Shown: piece by piece, positions 8,089 to 17,968 of the stretch | How positions within the stretch are numbered: the stretch's first letter is position 1 | Layout: every line of letters begins with the position of its first letter | NCBI RefSeq assembly: GCF_009363615.1 | Contig: NZ_CP045384.1 | Location: forward strand, 742,501-806,500 | Length of the DNA stretch: 64,000 nucleotides | Source of the DNA: Ruegeria sp. THAF33 | GTDB lineage: Bacteria > Pseudomonadota > Alphaproteobacteria > Rhodobacterales > Rhodobacteraceae | Direction: 5' to 3' | Notes under the pieces: model-generated | The model's database searches: none | What the model saw: only the letters and a program-made list of their open reading frames with translations | What the model was told of the DNA's origin: nothing | Position numbers and translations under genes: made by a program

Positions 8089-11000
8089 TCAGGCGATTTC
8101 GGTCAGTCGGGCCAGCGCCTCGTTCAGTTTCGCCTCTTCCTCTTCGCGGGCGGCGAGGTTGGCTTTGGCCTCTTCCACGACCTCTGCGGGGGCCGAGGTC
8201 ACGAATTTCGGGTTGTTCAGACGACCGCGCAGGCCACCAAGTTCCTTGGCCAGCTTGCCCTTGGCCTTTTCCAGCCGTTCCTTTTCCGCGCCGATGTCGA
8301 TGATATCCGCCAGCGGCAGGCCAAAGGACGCTCCGGGCGCCGCGATCGAGATCGTGCCCTTGGGCAGCGTGTCGGCCTTGGTCAGGCTTTCGATCCGGGC
8401 CAGTCGCTTGATCAGCGCCTCGTTCCGGTCCCAGGCGGCCTGGCCGTGGGCGTCGATCTCGGTCACCAGCATCGGCACGTACAAACCGGCCGGAACGCGC
8501 ATCTGGGCGCGGGCCGAACGGGTGTTCTCGATCACCGAGATCACCCAGTTCATTTCGCGATCCGCGTCGGCTTCGACCAGTTCGGCGGCGGCATAGGTCG
8601 GCCAGTCGGCATGCACCAGCATCTTGGCACGGGTGCCGGTCAGGCCCCACAGTTCCTCGGTGATGAAGGGCATGATTGGGTGCAGCAGGACTAGGCACTG
8701 ATCCAGAACCCAGCGCATGGTGGCGCGGGTTTCAGCCTGGGCCTCGGCGTCATCGCCTTGCAGCAGAGGTTTGGACAGTTCCACATACCAGTCACAGACC
8801 TTGCCCCAGATAAAGGCATAAAGCCCGTTCGCCGCGTCGTTGAAGCGGTAGCTGTCCAGCGCCGCGTCGACCTCTTCGCGCACCCGGGCGGTTTCGCCGA
8901 TGATCCAGCGGTTCACGGCGGCCTTGGGTTTCAGATCGGCAACGTCCAGCTGCGGGACGGCATCGGTGAAAACCTCGTTCATCTCGGCAAAACGGACGGC
9001 GTTCCACAGTTTGGTGCCAAAGTTGCGATAACCGGTGATGCGTTCGCGGGACAGTTTCAGCACGCCGCCAATCGCCGCCATCGACGCGTTGGTGAAGCGC
9101 AGCGCGTCGGCGCCGAATTCGTCCACAATCTCCAGCGGGTCGATGACGTTGCCGGTGGTCTTGGACATTTTTTTGCCCTTCTCGTCGCGGACGAGCTGGT
9201 GCAGATAGACGGTGTGGAACGGGATCTGATCGACCACGGCCAGCTGCATCATCATCATCCGGGCGACCCAGAAGAACAGGATGTCGAAACCGGTGATCAG
9301 GACATCGGTGGGGAAGTAGCGCTGCAACTCATCGGTCTGTTCGGGCCAGCCTAGCGTGCCGATGGGCCACAGGCCGGAGGAAAACCACGTGTCCAGCACG
9401 TCAGGGTCGCGCCACACCGGGTAAACCAGCTTGGTCGGATCCTGTTCAACGGCGTACTGCGCCAGGCTTTCGGCGAACCGATGGATCGCCTCCTGCTTGT
9501 CGGCGACTTCGATCACGGTCGCGTGGCTCAGAGGGCTGGGAATGTCCGCATTGTCGTCCAGGAACTTTTCGGTAACGGCCTCGAAGCTCGCGGCACATTC
9601 CATGACATTGCCACGGTGCAGCATGCCACCTTCGTTCAGCAAACGACCCAATTCAACCAGATCAAGGTCGCCATCGTTCTCGTCGTCAATGAAGTCTTCT
9701 GCGGACAAGTCGAGACCATACCAAACCGGAATCTGATGTCCCCACCACAGTTGGCGGCTGATGCACCAGGGTTCGATATTTTCAAGCCAGTGGTAATAGG
9801 TCTTCTCGCCCGACTCGGGGATGATCTTGACCGTGCCGTCCTTGACCGCGTCCAGCGCGGGGCCGACGACCTTGGCGGCATCGACGAACCACTGATCGGT
9901 GAACATCGGCTCGATCACCACCTTCGACCGGTCGCCGAAGGGCTGCATGATCGGTTTGCTTTCGACCAGCGGCACCAGCGTGTCGGCGCCTTCCTGATCC
10001 GGCTTCAAAGCGGTTGATCCCAGGCGCGGATCATCCGCGCGGGTCATCACGGCCAGACCATCAGCGGTGATCTCTTCCACCACCTTGGCCCGCGCTTCGA
10101 ACCGGTCGAGGCCACGCAGATGATCCGGCACCAGATTGATCGCGTCGATTTCGTTCTCGGTGAACGCGCGCCCACGCGCATAGTCCTGCGCCTTCCCTGC
10201 CTCTTCGGCATAAGGGGCCCCATCGGCCCGCATCGCGCCCTTGGTGTCCATCAGGCGGTACATCGGAATACCGCCGCGCTTGGCGACCATGTTGTCGTTG
10301 AAGTCATGTGCGCCGGTGATCTTCACCGCGCCCGAGCCGAAATTCGGGTCAGGGTAGTCATCGGTGATGATGGGGATCTGGCGGCGATGCTCTTTCGGAC
10401 CAACTGGGATTTCGCACAGCTTGCCGACGATCGGCGCATAGCGTTCGTCCGAGGGGTGCACCGCAACCGCGCCGTCGCCCAGCATGGTCTCGGGGCGGGT
10501 CGTGGCGATCGAAATATAATCCCGCTCTTCGCGGAAGATCACATTCCCATCTTCATCTTTTTCCAAATACTCATATGTCTCACCGCCCGCCAAAGGGTAC
10601 TTGAAGTGCCACATATGGCCGGCGACCTCGATATTCTCGACCTCGAGGTCCGAAATCGCGGTTTCGAAATGCGGATCCCAGTTGACTAGCCGCTTGCCGC
10701 GGTAGATCAGGCCCTTGTCGTACATGTCGACAAAAACCTTGATGACCGCGTCGTGGAAGTTGGGGCTGTTTTCATGGCCCGTGCGCGGGTCGCCCGCCGC
10801 GCCGGCCATGGTGAAGGCGTTGCGCGACCAGTCGCATGAAGAGCCGAGGCGTTTCAGCTGCTCGATGATGGTGCCGCCGTATTCACCCTTCCATTCCCAG
10901 ACTTTCTCCAGAAACTTTTCGCGGCCCAATTCGTTGCGGCTGGGTTGTTGGGTGGCGGCCAGCATCTTTTCGACCTGCATCTGGGTTGCGATGCCGGCGT

Positions 11001-11250
11001 GATCCTGCCCGGGCTGCCACAACGTGTCAAAGCCACGCATCCGGTGCCAGCGGATCAGAATGTCCTGTAGAGTGTTGTTGAACGCATGGCCCACATGGAG
11101 CGCACCGGTCACGTTCGGCGGCGGGATCATGATGCAAAAGCTCTCGTCGCGCGATTTGTTCGCGCCTGCCTTGAAGGCTCCGGCCTGTTCCCAGGCCTTG
11201 TAGATCCGGGCCTCGGCCTCGGCCGCGTTGAATGTCTTTTCCATCGCCAT
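8089..11250 (-). CDS. valS: valyl-tRNA synthetase
   Basis: Charges tRNA-Val. 1053 residues, class I synthetase. [15 protein letters not shown] holds the HIGH-type motif, [18 protein letters not shown] lies in the editing domain, and [14 protein letters not shown] is the KMSKS motif of ValRS. The C-terminal charged helical stretch is the ValRS coiled-coil arm. The length exceeds the E. coli enzyme (951) because of lineage-type insertions, one of which (around [11 protein letters not shown]) is encoded by the 22-bp dispersed motif. AGGA stands 8 bases before ATG 11250; ATG 11244 is an alternative. Confidence 0.97.
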   Translation of the reverse strand: MAMEKTFNAAEAEARIYKAWEQAGAFKAGANKSRDESFCIMIPPPNVTGALHVGHAFNNTLQDILIRWHRMRGFDTLWQPGQDHAGIATQMQVEKMLAATQQPSRNELGREKFLEKVWEWKGEYGGTIIEQLKRLGSSCDWSRNAFTMAGAAGDPRTGHENSPNFHDAVIKVFVDMYDKGLIYRGKRLVNWDPHFETAISDLEVENIEVAGHMWHFKYPLAGGETYEYLEKDEDGNVIFREERDYISIATTRPETMLGDGAVAVHPSDERYAPIVGKLCEIPVGPKEHRRQIPIITDDYPDPNFGSGAVKITGAHDFNDNMVAKRGGIPMYRLMDTKGAMRADGAPYAEEAGKAQDYARGRAFTENEIDAINLVPDHLRGLDRFEARAKVVEEITADGLAVMTRADDPRLGSTALKPDQEGADTLVPLVESKPIMQPFGDRSKVVIEPMFTDQWFVDAAKVVGPALDAVKDGTVKIIPESGEKTYYHWLENIEPWCISRQLWWGHQIPVWYGLDLSAEDFIDDENDGDLDLVELGRLLNEGGMLHRGNVMECAASFEAVTEKFLDDNADIPSPLSHATVIEVADKQEAIHRFAESLAQYAVEQDPTKLVYPVWRDPDVLDTWFSSGLWPIGTLGWPEQTDELQRYFPTDVLITGFDILFFWVARMMMMQLAVVDQIPFHTVYLHQLVRDEKGKKMSKTTGNVIDPLEIVDEFGADALRFTNASMAAIGGVLKLSRERITGYRNFGTKLWNAVRFAEMNEVFTDAVPQLDVADLKPKAAVNRWIIGETARVREEVDAALDSYRFNDAANGLYAFIWGKVCDWYVELSKPLLQGDDAEAQAETRATMRWVLDQCLVLLHPIMPFITEELWGLTGTRAKMLVHADWPTYAAAELVEADADREMNWVISVIENTRSARAQMRVPAGLYVPMLVTEIDAHGQAAWDRNEALIKRLARIESLTKADTLPKGTISIAAPGASFGLPLADIIDIGAEKERLEKAKGKLAKELGGLRGRLNNPKFVTSAPAEVVEEAKANLAAREEEEAKLNEALARLTEIA
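10551..10572 (+). repeat. 22-bp dispersed motif inside the valS coding region (copy 2)
   Basis: Plus-strand CTTCATCTTTT, T-C-C, AAATACTC. It differs at one position from 20316-20337. It is antisense to valS and encodes EYLEKDED in the enzyme. No GC-rich hairpin follows it here, unlike the argD copy. Confidence 0.6.
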
Positions 11251-11329
11251 GGGATGCGTCCTGCGTCAACAAATTCGGGTCAGCGCCTGCAATAGCGAAT
11301 GCGCGCGGCAAGGGGAAGGCCTAGTGCGC

Positions 11330-12058
11330 CTACGCCATGCCAAAGCGTGCTTTGAAATAGGCGTCAACGCGTTGATAGGCGGGTTCATGGAAATCCAGCG
11401 TCAGCAGCGAATGATCCTTGCCGGGATATTCGACGGTTTCCAGCAGATTGCCGAATGCCTGTTCAAGCGCCCGCATCAGTTTCTTTGGTGCAAGCTTGTC
11501 TTCGGAATACCGCATCGCCAGACCGGGGCCTTTCGCAGCCATACCCGCAGAGGCCGCGCCGATGTCTTCAGCGCTCATATGCAGATGGCGGCCCCCGAGG
11601 ATCGGCAGCGCTGGTTGGCTGGCTACCCCGCCCAGAACGGCGTCTTCTGCCATGAGGGTAAGGGCGAAACTGCCGGTCAGGCACATGCCGATGACGCCCA
11701 CACCGGCGCTGTTTTCGCGTTGCTTGATCTCACGGGTCAGGGCGCGCATCCATCCTGCAATGGGGCTCTGCCTGCCACGGGCGAAAATGTTGAACTCGCG
11801 CCGCACGCAGAACAACCGGGCCATGTTCTTGCCCATTTCAACCTTGCCATAGGTTCCAAACAAATGAGGCAGGTAGACGCGAAAGCCGGATGCGTTGAGC
11901 TTGGCGGACAACGCCAGCGTTTCGGGCCCGATCCCGGGCAGTTCCTGAAGGATCAGGATCGGTGGGCCTTCGCCTCCGACATAAACGTCATGTGTGGTCG
12001 ACTGCCCGCTGGTCATCGGGGCAGAGAAGGGAAAAACGGTTTCATGCGTCCAGCTCAT
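11330..12058 (-). CDS. dienelactone hydrolase family alpha/beta hydrolase
   Basis: 242 residues. GVIGMCLTGSFALTLMAED carries the nucleophile elbow with cysteine (G-x-C-x-G), the usual DLH nucleophile. The final DFHEPAYQRVDAYFKARFGM region and GKDHSLLTLDFH supply the histidine. GEGPPILILQELPGIGPET near residue 25 is the family's N-terminal strand. Dienelactone hydrolase itself acts in chlorocatechol breakdown, but most homologues have unknown ester substrates. ATG 12058 is preferred over a TTG two codons upstream; neither has a strong ribosome site. Confidence 0.8.
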   Translation of the reverse strand: MSWTHETVFPFSAPMTSGQSTTHDVYVGGEGPPILILQELPGIGPETLALSAKLNASGFRVYLPHLFGTYGKVEMGKNMARLFCVRREFNIFARGRQSPIAGWMRALTREIKQRENSAGVGVIGMCLTGSFALTLMAEDAVLGGVASQPALPILGGRHLHMSAEDIGAASAGMAAKGPGLAMRYSEDKLAPKKLMRALEQAFGNLLETVEYPGKDHSLLTLDFHEPAYQRVDAYFKARFGMA

Positions 12059-12171
12059 GGCCAAAGGCTAGCCGAACATCCTTTGGGCGCAAACGAATTT
12101 CGGTGAACCCCGCTGGACATCGCCGGGTCGCGGGCTAGGCTCGCCCCTGATATCGCGCAGGAGGGCCACCC

Positions 12172-14463
12172 ATGGAAAAGTTCGGCAGAAGCCAGCCGGT
12201 GAAACGGACCGAGGATCAACGGTTCCTGACCGGGCAGGGGCATTACATGGATGATGCGGTACCCGGGAACGCTTTGTTTGCCGCATTCTTCCGCAGCCCG
12301 GTGGCGCATGGTGACATCACCTCTCTGGATGTCGATGCCGCGCGGGCTGCCGACGGTGTTCGGCTGGTCATGACGCTGGACGATCTGGCCGCATCAGGCA
12401 TCGACACGGTTCTGAATGCGGCGGTCTTGCAGAACCGGGATGGGTCCAGGGCCGCTGCGCCCGATCGGCACATGCTGGCCAGGGATCGCGTGCGTTTCGT
12501 GGGCGAGCCGGTGGCAGTTGTCATTGCGGATACCCTGACGCAGGCGCAGGACGCGGTTGAATTGATCTGGATGGATACGCAAGAGCGCCCGGCCAAGTTG
12601 GACGTCGAGGCCGGGGGCGAGATCCTGCACGCGGAAGCGCCCGAGAACCGAGCTTTCGATTGGGGGCTGGGCGACGAAACCGCGACCCGGGCAGCCTTTC
12701 AGGCGGCCGCGCATACCGTGTCGCTGAACGTCGCCGACAACAGGGTCATCATCAGTTCGCTGGAGCCGCGCGGATGTCAGGCGAACTGGTCCGAGGGGCG
12801 CCTGCATTTCTCCTACGGAGGTCAGGGCGTATGGGCGATGAAGGCCCAACTGGCGCAAAAACTGAAACTGGATGCGGACGACATACGCGTCACGACCCCG
12901 GATGTCGGTGGTGGTTTCGGTATGAAGGTGATGCCATACCCTGAATATTTCTGCGTCTCCGTGGCGGCGATGAAGCTGGGTCAGCCGGTGCACTGGATGT
13001 CCGACCGATCCGAGGCGATGCTGTCTGATCATCATGGCCGCGATCTGACCTCGCTGGCCGAGCTGGCCTTTGACGCCGATCACAAGATCACCGCCTATCG
13101 CGTCCACAGCAAGGTGAACCTTGGCGCATACAACAGCCACTTTGGTCAGGCGATCCAGACCAGCCTGTTCAGCAAAGTGCTGATGGGTGTCTATGACGTT
13201 CAGACCACCTATTTGCGGGTCGAAGGCTTTTATACGAACACGACGCAGGTGGATGCGTATCGCGGTGCGGGCCGCCCCGAGGCGATTTACGTGCTTGAAC
13301 GCGCGATGGACCGCGCCGCGCGTGAACTGGGCGTTGACCCATGGGAACTGCGGCGCAGGAATTTCATCCGCCCCGCCGATTTCCCCTACACCACTTCCAC
13401 CGGCGAAACGTATGATGTCGGCGATTTCGACATGGTTTTCACCCGCGCGGCCGACCAGACCACAGGGTTCGAGGCCCGCAAAGCTGCGGATGCCGAACGC
13501 GGTCTGATCCGGGGGCAGGGTCTCTGTTACTATATCGAAAGCATTTTGGGGGACCCTTCCGAAAACGCGAAGGTCGCGTTTTGCGAGGATGGAACGGTGA
13601 ATCTTTACGTCGGCACACAATCGAACGGGCAGGGGCATGAGACGGTCTACGCCCAGTTCCTGTCAGATCAGACGGGTATCCCCATGGACAAGATCACCGT
13701 CATTCAGGGCGATACCGACCGGCTTGCCCATGGCGGCGGCACTGGCGGGTCCCGCTCGGTCACGGTGCAAAGCACGGCCGCCCTGGCCACGATTGACAAG
13801 ATGATCGCCGCATTCACGCCTTATCTTGCCGATAAGATGGGGGTCGAGGAAAATGATGTGAGTTTTGACCACGAGACATTCCGAGCGCCGGGCTCCAACC
13901 TGACGCCGACCCTGACCGAAGCCGCCGAGATGGCGCGTGCCGATGGTCGAACGGATCTGCTGCAACATGAGGCCCGCGCCAACCTGGATGCGCGCAGCTA
14001 CCCGAACGGCGCGCATGTTGCCGAAGTCGTGATCGATTCTTGCACCGGCGAAACCTGGGTGGACCGCTACACGGTGGTTGACGATTTTGGCAATCTTATC
14101 AATCCGATGCTGGCTGAAGGTCAGGTACATGGCGGGGTGGTGCAGGGTATCGGCCAGGCCCTGACCGAACATGTCGTGCACGATGCACATGGGCAACTGC
14201 TCACGGCTTCGTTTATGGATTACGCCTTGCCCCGTGCAACCGACATACCCATGATTAAGTTTACCTCGGCGCCGGTTCCGTCGACTTCAAACCCGATGGG
14301 GATGAAAGGGTGTGGCGAGGCTGGCACCGTGGGCGCGCTGGCCGCTGTGGCAAACGCGGTTCAGGATGCGCTCTGGGACCACGGGGTGCGGCAGGCGGAC
14401 ATGCCTTTCACACCTCACAAAGTATGGGAATTGCTGACGCATGAATCTGTCGCGGCTGAGTAG
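12172..14463 (+). CDS. CoxL-type molybdopterin-binding large subunit (form II, xanthine oxidase family)
   Basis: 763 residues with the full aldehyde-oxidase/xanthine-dehydrogenase large-subunit architecture. The active-site loop reads VDAYRGAGRPEA, which is the form II motif, not AYRCSFR of true aerobic CO dehydrogenase. GGGFGMK and GTGGSRS bind the molybdenum cofactor, and a conserved C-terminal stretch ends KGCGEAGTVGA with the catalytic glutamate. No medium (FAD) or small (2Fe-2S) subunit gene is adjacent, so the partners must be encoded elsewhere or fused differently. It overlaps the next gene by 23 bases. Confidence 0.85.
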   Translation: MEKFGRSQPVKRTEDQRFLTGQGHYMDDAVPGNALFAAFFRSPVAHGDITSLDVDAARAADGVRLVMTLDDLAASGIDTVLNAAVLQNRDGSRAAAPDRHMLARDRVRFVGEPVAVVIADTLTQAQDAVELIWMDTQERPAKLDVEAGGEILHAEAPENRAFDWGLGDETATRAAFQAAAHTVSLNVADNRVIISSLEPRGCQANWSEGRLHFSYGGQGVWAMKAQLAQKLKLDADDIRVTTPDVGGGFGMKVMPYPEYFCVSVAAMKLGQPVHWMSDRSEAMLSDHHGRDLTSLAELAFDADHKITAYRVHSKVNLGAYNSHFGQAIQTSLFSKVLMGVYDVQTTYLRVEGFYTNTTQVDAYRGAGRPEAIYVLERAMDRAARELGVDPWELRRRNFIRPADFPYTTSTGETYDVGDFDMVFTRAADQTTGFEARKAADAERGLIRGQGLCYYIESILGDPSENAKVAFCEDGTVNLYVGTQSNGQGHETVYAQFLSDQTGIPMDKITVIQGDTDRLAHGGGTGGSRSVTVQSTAALATIDKMIAAFTPYLADKMGVEENDVSFDHETFRAPGSNLTPTLTEAAEMARADGRTDLLQHEARANLDARSYPNGAHVAEVVIDSCTGETWVDRYTVVDDFGNLINPMLAEGQVHGGVVQGIGQALTEHVVHDAHGQLLTASFMDYALPRATDIPMIKFTSAPVPSTSNPMGMKGCGEAGTVGALAAVANAVQDALWDHGVRQADMPFTPHKVWELLTHESVAAE

Positions 14464-15517
14464 AAAGGTTCTGGGATGGCTCGGGCGCCCTTTGCGGTCC
14501 GAGCATTCCGCCGAGACGCGGCACCGCGAACCGATCAGCCATGTCATCATTCTTGATGGCACCATGTCCACTCTGGAACCGGGGTTTGAAACCCATGCCG
14601 GTCAGACATTTCGCCTGTGCTGCGAGATGGGCAGCAAGGTTTCGGTGTTCTACGAGGCCGGCGTGCAGTGGGAAAGCTGGAAGTCCTCGCTGGACGTGAT
14701 GATGGGCCGGGGCATCAACCGCCAGATCCGTCGCGCCTATGGGTATTTGGCGTCCCGCTACAAGCCGGGCGACAAGATCTTTTTCATCGGCTATTCGCGC
14801 GGTGCCTATGGCGTGCGCAGTCTGGCCGGCGTGATCGATATGATCGGCCTGCTCAAGGCGGAACACGCCACCGAGCGAAACATACTGCAAGCGTATCGCC
14901 ACTATGAATGCAACCCAGACGGCATCGCCGCCAGCGAATTCCGCCGACGTTTCTGCCACGACGGCGTCGAGATCGAGATGATCGGCGCCTGGGACACGGT
15001 CAAGGCGCTGGGTTTGCGTCTGCCGTTGCTGTGGCGCTGGGCCGAAGAGAAGCACGCCTTTCACAACCATCAGCTGGGCCCAGTCACCCGCCACGGGTAT
15101 CACGCTTTGGCGCTGGATGAGACGCGCGAAGTGTTCGAACCAGTTCTGTGGACCTGCACGCCCGAGTTCAAGGGCCATGTGGAGCAGGTCTGGTTCCGTG
15201 GAACCCATGGCGACATAGGTGGCCAATTGAACGGCTACGAAGAGGCGCGGCCGCTGAGCAACATTTCCCTGATCTGGATGCTGGACAAGGCGGAATTGCA
15301 CGGTCTGACATTGCCCGACGGCTGGCGCGATCGGTTTCCCATTGACCCCCATGCGCCGTCGGTTGGCACATGGCGCGGCTGGGGCAAGATTTTCCTGCTG
15401 CGAAAGCACCGCAAGGTCGGGCAGGACCCTTCAGAACGCCTGCATGTTTCAGTTTCGCCGGACGAACTGCCCGGATGGGTCGCGATGCCAAATTTACCAT
15501 CGCATCCGGCGCAGTAG
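14441..15517 (+). CDS. DUF2235 domain protein, predicted alpha/beta hydrolase
   Basis: 358 residues. HVIILDGTMSTLEPG near the start and FFIGYSRGAYGVRSLAGVID, with the G-x-S-x-G nucleophile elbow, match DUF2235, which includes the Tle1 catalytic domain of type VI phospholipase effectors. The third region DTVKALGLRLP and VWFRGTHGDIGGQ (histidine) also fit. No type VI genes are nearby, so a general lipase or esterase role is more likely. The start lies inside the CoxL 3' end, suggesting translational coupling. Confidence 0.8.
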   Translation: MNLSRLSRKVLGWLGRPLRSEHSAETRHREPISHVIILDGTMSTLEPGFETHAGQTFRLCCEMGSKVSVFYEAGVQWESWKSSLDVMMGRGINRQIRRAYGYLASRYKPGDKIFFIGYSRGAYGVRSLAGVIDMIGLLKAEHATERNILQAYRHYECNPDGIAASEFRRRFCHDGVEIEMIGAWDTVKALGLRLPLLWRWAEEKHAFHNHQLGPVTRHGYHALALDETREVFEPVLWTCTPEFKGHVEQVWFRGTHGDIGGQLNGYEEARPLSNISLIWMLDKAELHGLTLPDGWRDRFPIDPHAPSVGTWRGWGKIFLLRKHRKVGQDPSERLHVSVSPDELPGWVAMPNLPSHPAQ

Positions 15518-15520
15518 GGG

Positions 15521-16265
15521 TCAGCTTGGGACGCAGACATTTCTGACTGACACAAGCATTGCATCCGGGCGCTCAACCAGATCGAAACGCCATCTTCCTG
15601 GAGACCAGTTATAGACCCGTTGCGCATCGGGGTGATCTACTATCATCAGGCCGTGAAAGTACCATTTTGACGTGGATTTGTATCCCGTCGCAGTCGTGTA
15701 GAATGAGAAGCCCCGTAAATCGCGTACTGCCTCGACTGGCGCGTTTTTCGAGTGTTCAGCGATGCAATAGGGCGCGCCGTCCGCAATGAAATGCGCTTGA
15801 ACAAGGATCATCGGAACTGTCAACAACGACCAGAGCGCGGCGATTGTCCCGATTGAAATACCAATCTTCGCCACCAGAGAAGGCTGTGGCTGCCCGCCCG
15901 ATCCCGACCAAAACAGAAAGCTTGCGGCGACGGCTGTCGTCAGGGTGACACCGTGCAGAATCTGGGTGTCAGAACCAAGCGACAGCACCATGCCAAATAA
16001 CGTCAGAAACAAACCGGAAACGATTGAAAAAAACGGCAATACATCTGGCGACGAGTCGTGGAATCGAAGGCAATCCCAGTAGCACAAGGCCACCAATGAA
16101 CGCGGGAATGGCGGGCGCAAGCCATGAATACAAGTATGTGGCCTGAAAAAACAAAGGCAGGGTTTTTCCGCGCTCATTCGGCTCGAATATCGAAGGGTCA
16201 AACGGCTCAATGTATGCCGCGAAAATCAGCACGCTGTAGGCGCAGAACAGGATCTTGTATTTCAT
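15521..16265 (-). pseudogene. membrane protein gene interrupted by a one-base frameshift in a T7 run
   Basis: The N-terminal part (from ATG 16265, MKYKILFCAYSVLIFAAYIEPF) reads through two membrane segments to RCIAVFF. It then continues only in the next frame as SIVSGLFLTLFGMVLSLGS, with two further membrane segments and a soluble tail ending NVCVPS. The switch falls on seven consecutive T on the coding strand (complement of 16027-16033); one more T joins both halves into about 248 residues with 4-5 membrane helices. I do not recognise the family. It could be a decayed gene, phase variation or an assembly error. A GTG start further upstream (16313) would lie inside the gcrA terminator and is rejected. 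Confidence 0.6.
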
Positions 16266-16295
16266 GGCGGGCTGAATGACCAAATCTCTTGGTTC

Positions 16296-16335
16296 AAAAA
16301 AAATACTGCCCACTCATCTTGCGACGGGTGGGCAG
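16296..16335 (-). terminator. Rho-independent terminator of gcrA
   Basis: On the minus strand an 8-bp stem CTGCCCAC / GTGGGCAG (16328-16335 with 16306-16313) is followed by eight T (complement of 16296-16303). It lies about 50 bases after the gcrA stop and directly before the frameshifted membrane gene. Confidence 0.9.
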
Positions 16336-16387
16336 CTGAGAAAGAAGATAATGTCACGCCGCTAAAAGCAGCGTTCATAGCTGAATT

Positions 16388-16963
16388 CTAACGCCGACGA
16401 TCCCTGCGCGAGCTCATCGGCTGGAAGGCCACTCCCACATGCGCCTCGCAATAGGGTTTGCCCGCCTCAACCGGAAGGCCGCAGAACCAGAAATCCTCGG
16501 TCGCGGGGTCGCCCACGGGCCACTTGCAGGTCTTCTCGGTCAATTCCATCAGAGTCAGCTTCTTGGCTTTCTTTTCAACTTCGTTGACCTTGGCCAGCGC
16601 CTCGGGGCTGATCTCGTTGGCCGATGGCTGCGGTGGCAGCGGCTGACCGGCGGGGATGATCTGACGGCGGGCCGGAACGACCGGTTTCGCCTCGGCGGTC
16701 GGGGCCGGGGCCGGACGCGCCGGTTCGGTCTTGGGCGCAGGTTTGGGCTTGGCCTCGGCCTTGGGGGCGGGCGCCGGTTTTTCTTTCGGTTCCGCCTTGG
16801 CCGGGGATGCGCCTGCCGTCCGGTTCGACAGGCCCAGGCGGTGCACCTTGCCGATCACCGCATTGCGGGTCACGCCGCCCAGTTCCTTGGCAATCTGGCT
16901 GGCCGACTGGCCTTCGCCCCACATCTTCTTCAGCAGTTCAACACGCTCGTCTGTCCAGGACAT
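16388..16963 (-). CDS. gcrA: GcrA cell cycle regulator
   Basis: 191 residues. MSWTDERVELLKKMWGEG, SASQIAKELGG and VTRNAVIGKVHRLGLSNR form the N-terminal DNA-binding domain, which in Caulobacter recognises methylated GANTC sites and binds sigma-70. An alanine/proline/lysine-rich linker (about residues 50-105) joins it to the conserved C-terminal domain with CKWPVGDP, FWFCG and YCEAHVGVAFQP. It is a marker of alphaproteobacteria with CcrM-type cell-cycle control. It stands alone with its own leader hairpin and terminator. Confidence 0.95.
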   Translation of the reverse strand: MSWTDERVELLKKMWGEGQSASQIAKELGGVTRNAVIGKVHRLGLSNRTAGASPAKAEPKEKPAPAPKAEAKPKPAPKTEPARPAPAPTAEAKPVVPARRQIIPAGQPLPPQPSANEISPEALAKVNEVEKKAKKLTLMELTEKTCKWPVGDPATEDFWFCGLPVEAGKPYCEAHVGVAFQPMSSRRDRRR

Positions 16964-16986
16964 CGTTAGCCTTTCAAAAGCGGAAA

Positions 16987-17007
16987 GCGGCCCCGGATTC
17001 GGGCCGC
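16987..17007 (-). promoter_or_regulatory. hairpin in the gcrA leader
   Basis: Perfect 7-bp arms GCGGCCC / GGGCCGC with a 7-base loop, 24 bases upstream of the gcrA start. On the minus strand it is followed by TTTCCGCTTTT. This could be an attenuator-like structure in the gcrA leader or a bidirectional transcription barrier toward the divergent permease gene. Confidence 0.4.
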
Positions 17008-17089
17008 CTTGGGAATTCGTCTCAGCCCCCTATTCTAAACACTGCTGCCCGAGTTACAAGCTGTCTTCGAATCAGGTTGAGGGCAAATC

Positions 17090-17893
17090 ATGCAAAATCC
17101 CGCAGATCAGACCGCGCGTCGCTTCGGAGCAGTCAACTGGATGGGCCTGTACACGCTGGCGCAGCGCGAAACCCTGCGTTTTCTGGCCGTCTGGACGCAG
17201 ACGGTTCTGGCACCACTGGTTACGGCGGGGCTATTCCTGTTGATCTTCACCATCGCCATCGGACCCAGCCGGCCCGATGTCATGGGTGTACCGTTTGTGA
17301 TGTTTCTGGCGCCGGGGATCATGATGATGACGGTGATCCAGAATGCCTTTGCCAATACCTCGTCCTCGATGGTGATCGCCAAGGTGCAGGGCAATATCGT
17401 CGATACATTGATGCCACCGCTGTCCCCGCTCGAGATTCTGCTGGGTTACCTCGCGGGTGGCATTGCCCGAGGCGTGATGATCGCACTGGTGATCTCGATT
17501 GCGTTTCTGGTCTTGCTCTCCATTGCGCCTCAGCACCCCCTGATCGCGCTGACCTTTGTTGTTCTGGGTGGGGCATTCATGGGCGCATTGGGCCTGTTTG
17601 CCGGTATCTTCGCCAACAAGTTCGACCAGATGGCAGCAATCACCAACTTTATCGTCACGCCGCTGGCCTTCCTGTCGGGTACGTTCTACTCGGTCGAGGC
17701 GCTGCCGCCCGTGCTGAACCGCCTGACCCACCTGAACCCGGTGTTCTATCTTATCGATGGTTTGCGCTATGGAATGATCGGAGTGTCCGACAGCTCTCCG
17801 TGGCTGGGGATGGCGGTATGTACGTTTGCGACTTTCGTGATCGGAGCCATCACCTGGCTGATGCTGCGCACCGGATATCGCCTCAAGGCTTAG
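17090..17893 (+). CDS. ABC-2 type transporter permease
   Basis: 267 residues with six membrane segments. LAPGIMMMTVIQNAFANTSSSMVIAKVQGNI and FIVTPLAFLSGTFYSVEALPP followed by LNPVFYLIDGLRYGMIG are the hallmarks of YadH/NodJ-like ABC-2 permeases that export drugs or polysaccharide-type substrates. No ATP-binding subunit is adjacent; the partner must be encoded elsewhere. Divergent from gcrA. Confidence 0.85.
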   Translation: MQNPADQTARRFGAVNWMGLYTLAQRETLRFLAVWTQTVLAPLVTAGLFLLIFTIAIGPSRPDVMGVPFVMFLAPGIMMMTVIQNAFANTSSSMVIAKVQGNIVDTLMPPLSPLEILLGYLAGGIARGVMIALVISIAFLVLLSIAPQHPLIALTFVVLGGAFMGALGLFAGIFANKFDQMAAITNFIVTPLAFLSGTFYSVEALPPVLNRLTHLNPVFYLIDGLRYGMIGVSDSSPWLGMAVCTFATFVIGAITWLMLRTGYRLKA

Positions 17894-17968
17894 CGCGGCC
17901 CGGCCATCGCGGCCGGTTGCACGGGCCGGGATGCAGGCGCACCCGCTCCCGCCGTGCGGGGCAGGCTC

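Noticed and set aside
12394..13638. Long antisense open frame within the CoxL gene
   Set aside because: It arises from third-position GC bias; the plus-strand product has clear catalytic motifs.
16265..16313. Upstream GTG start for the frameshifted membrane gene
   Set aside because: It lies inside the gcrA terminator, and membrane-protein character starts at ATG 16265.
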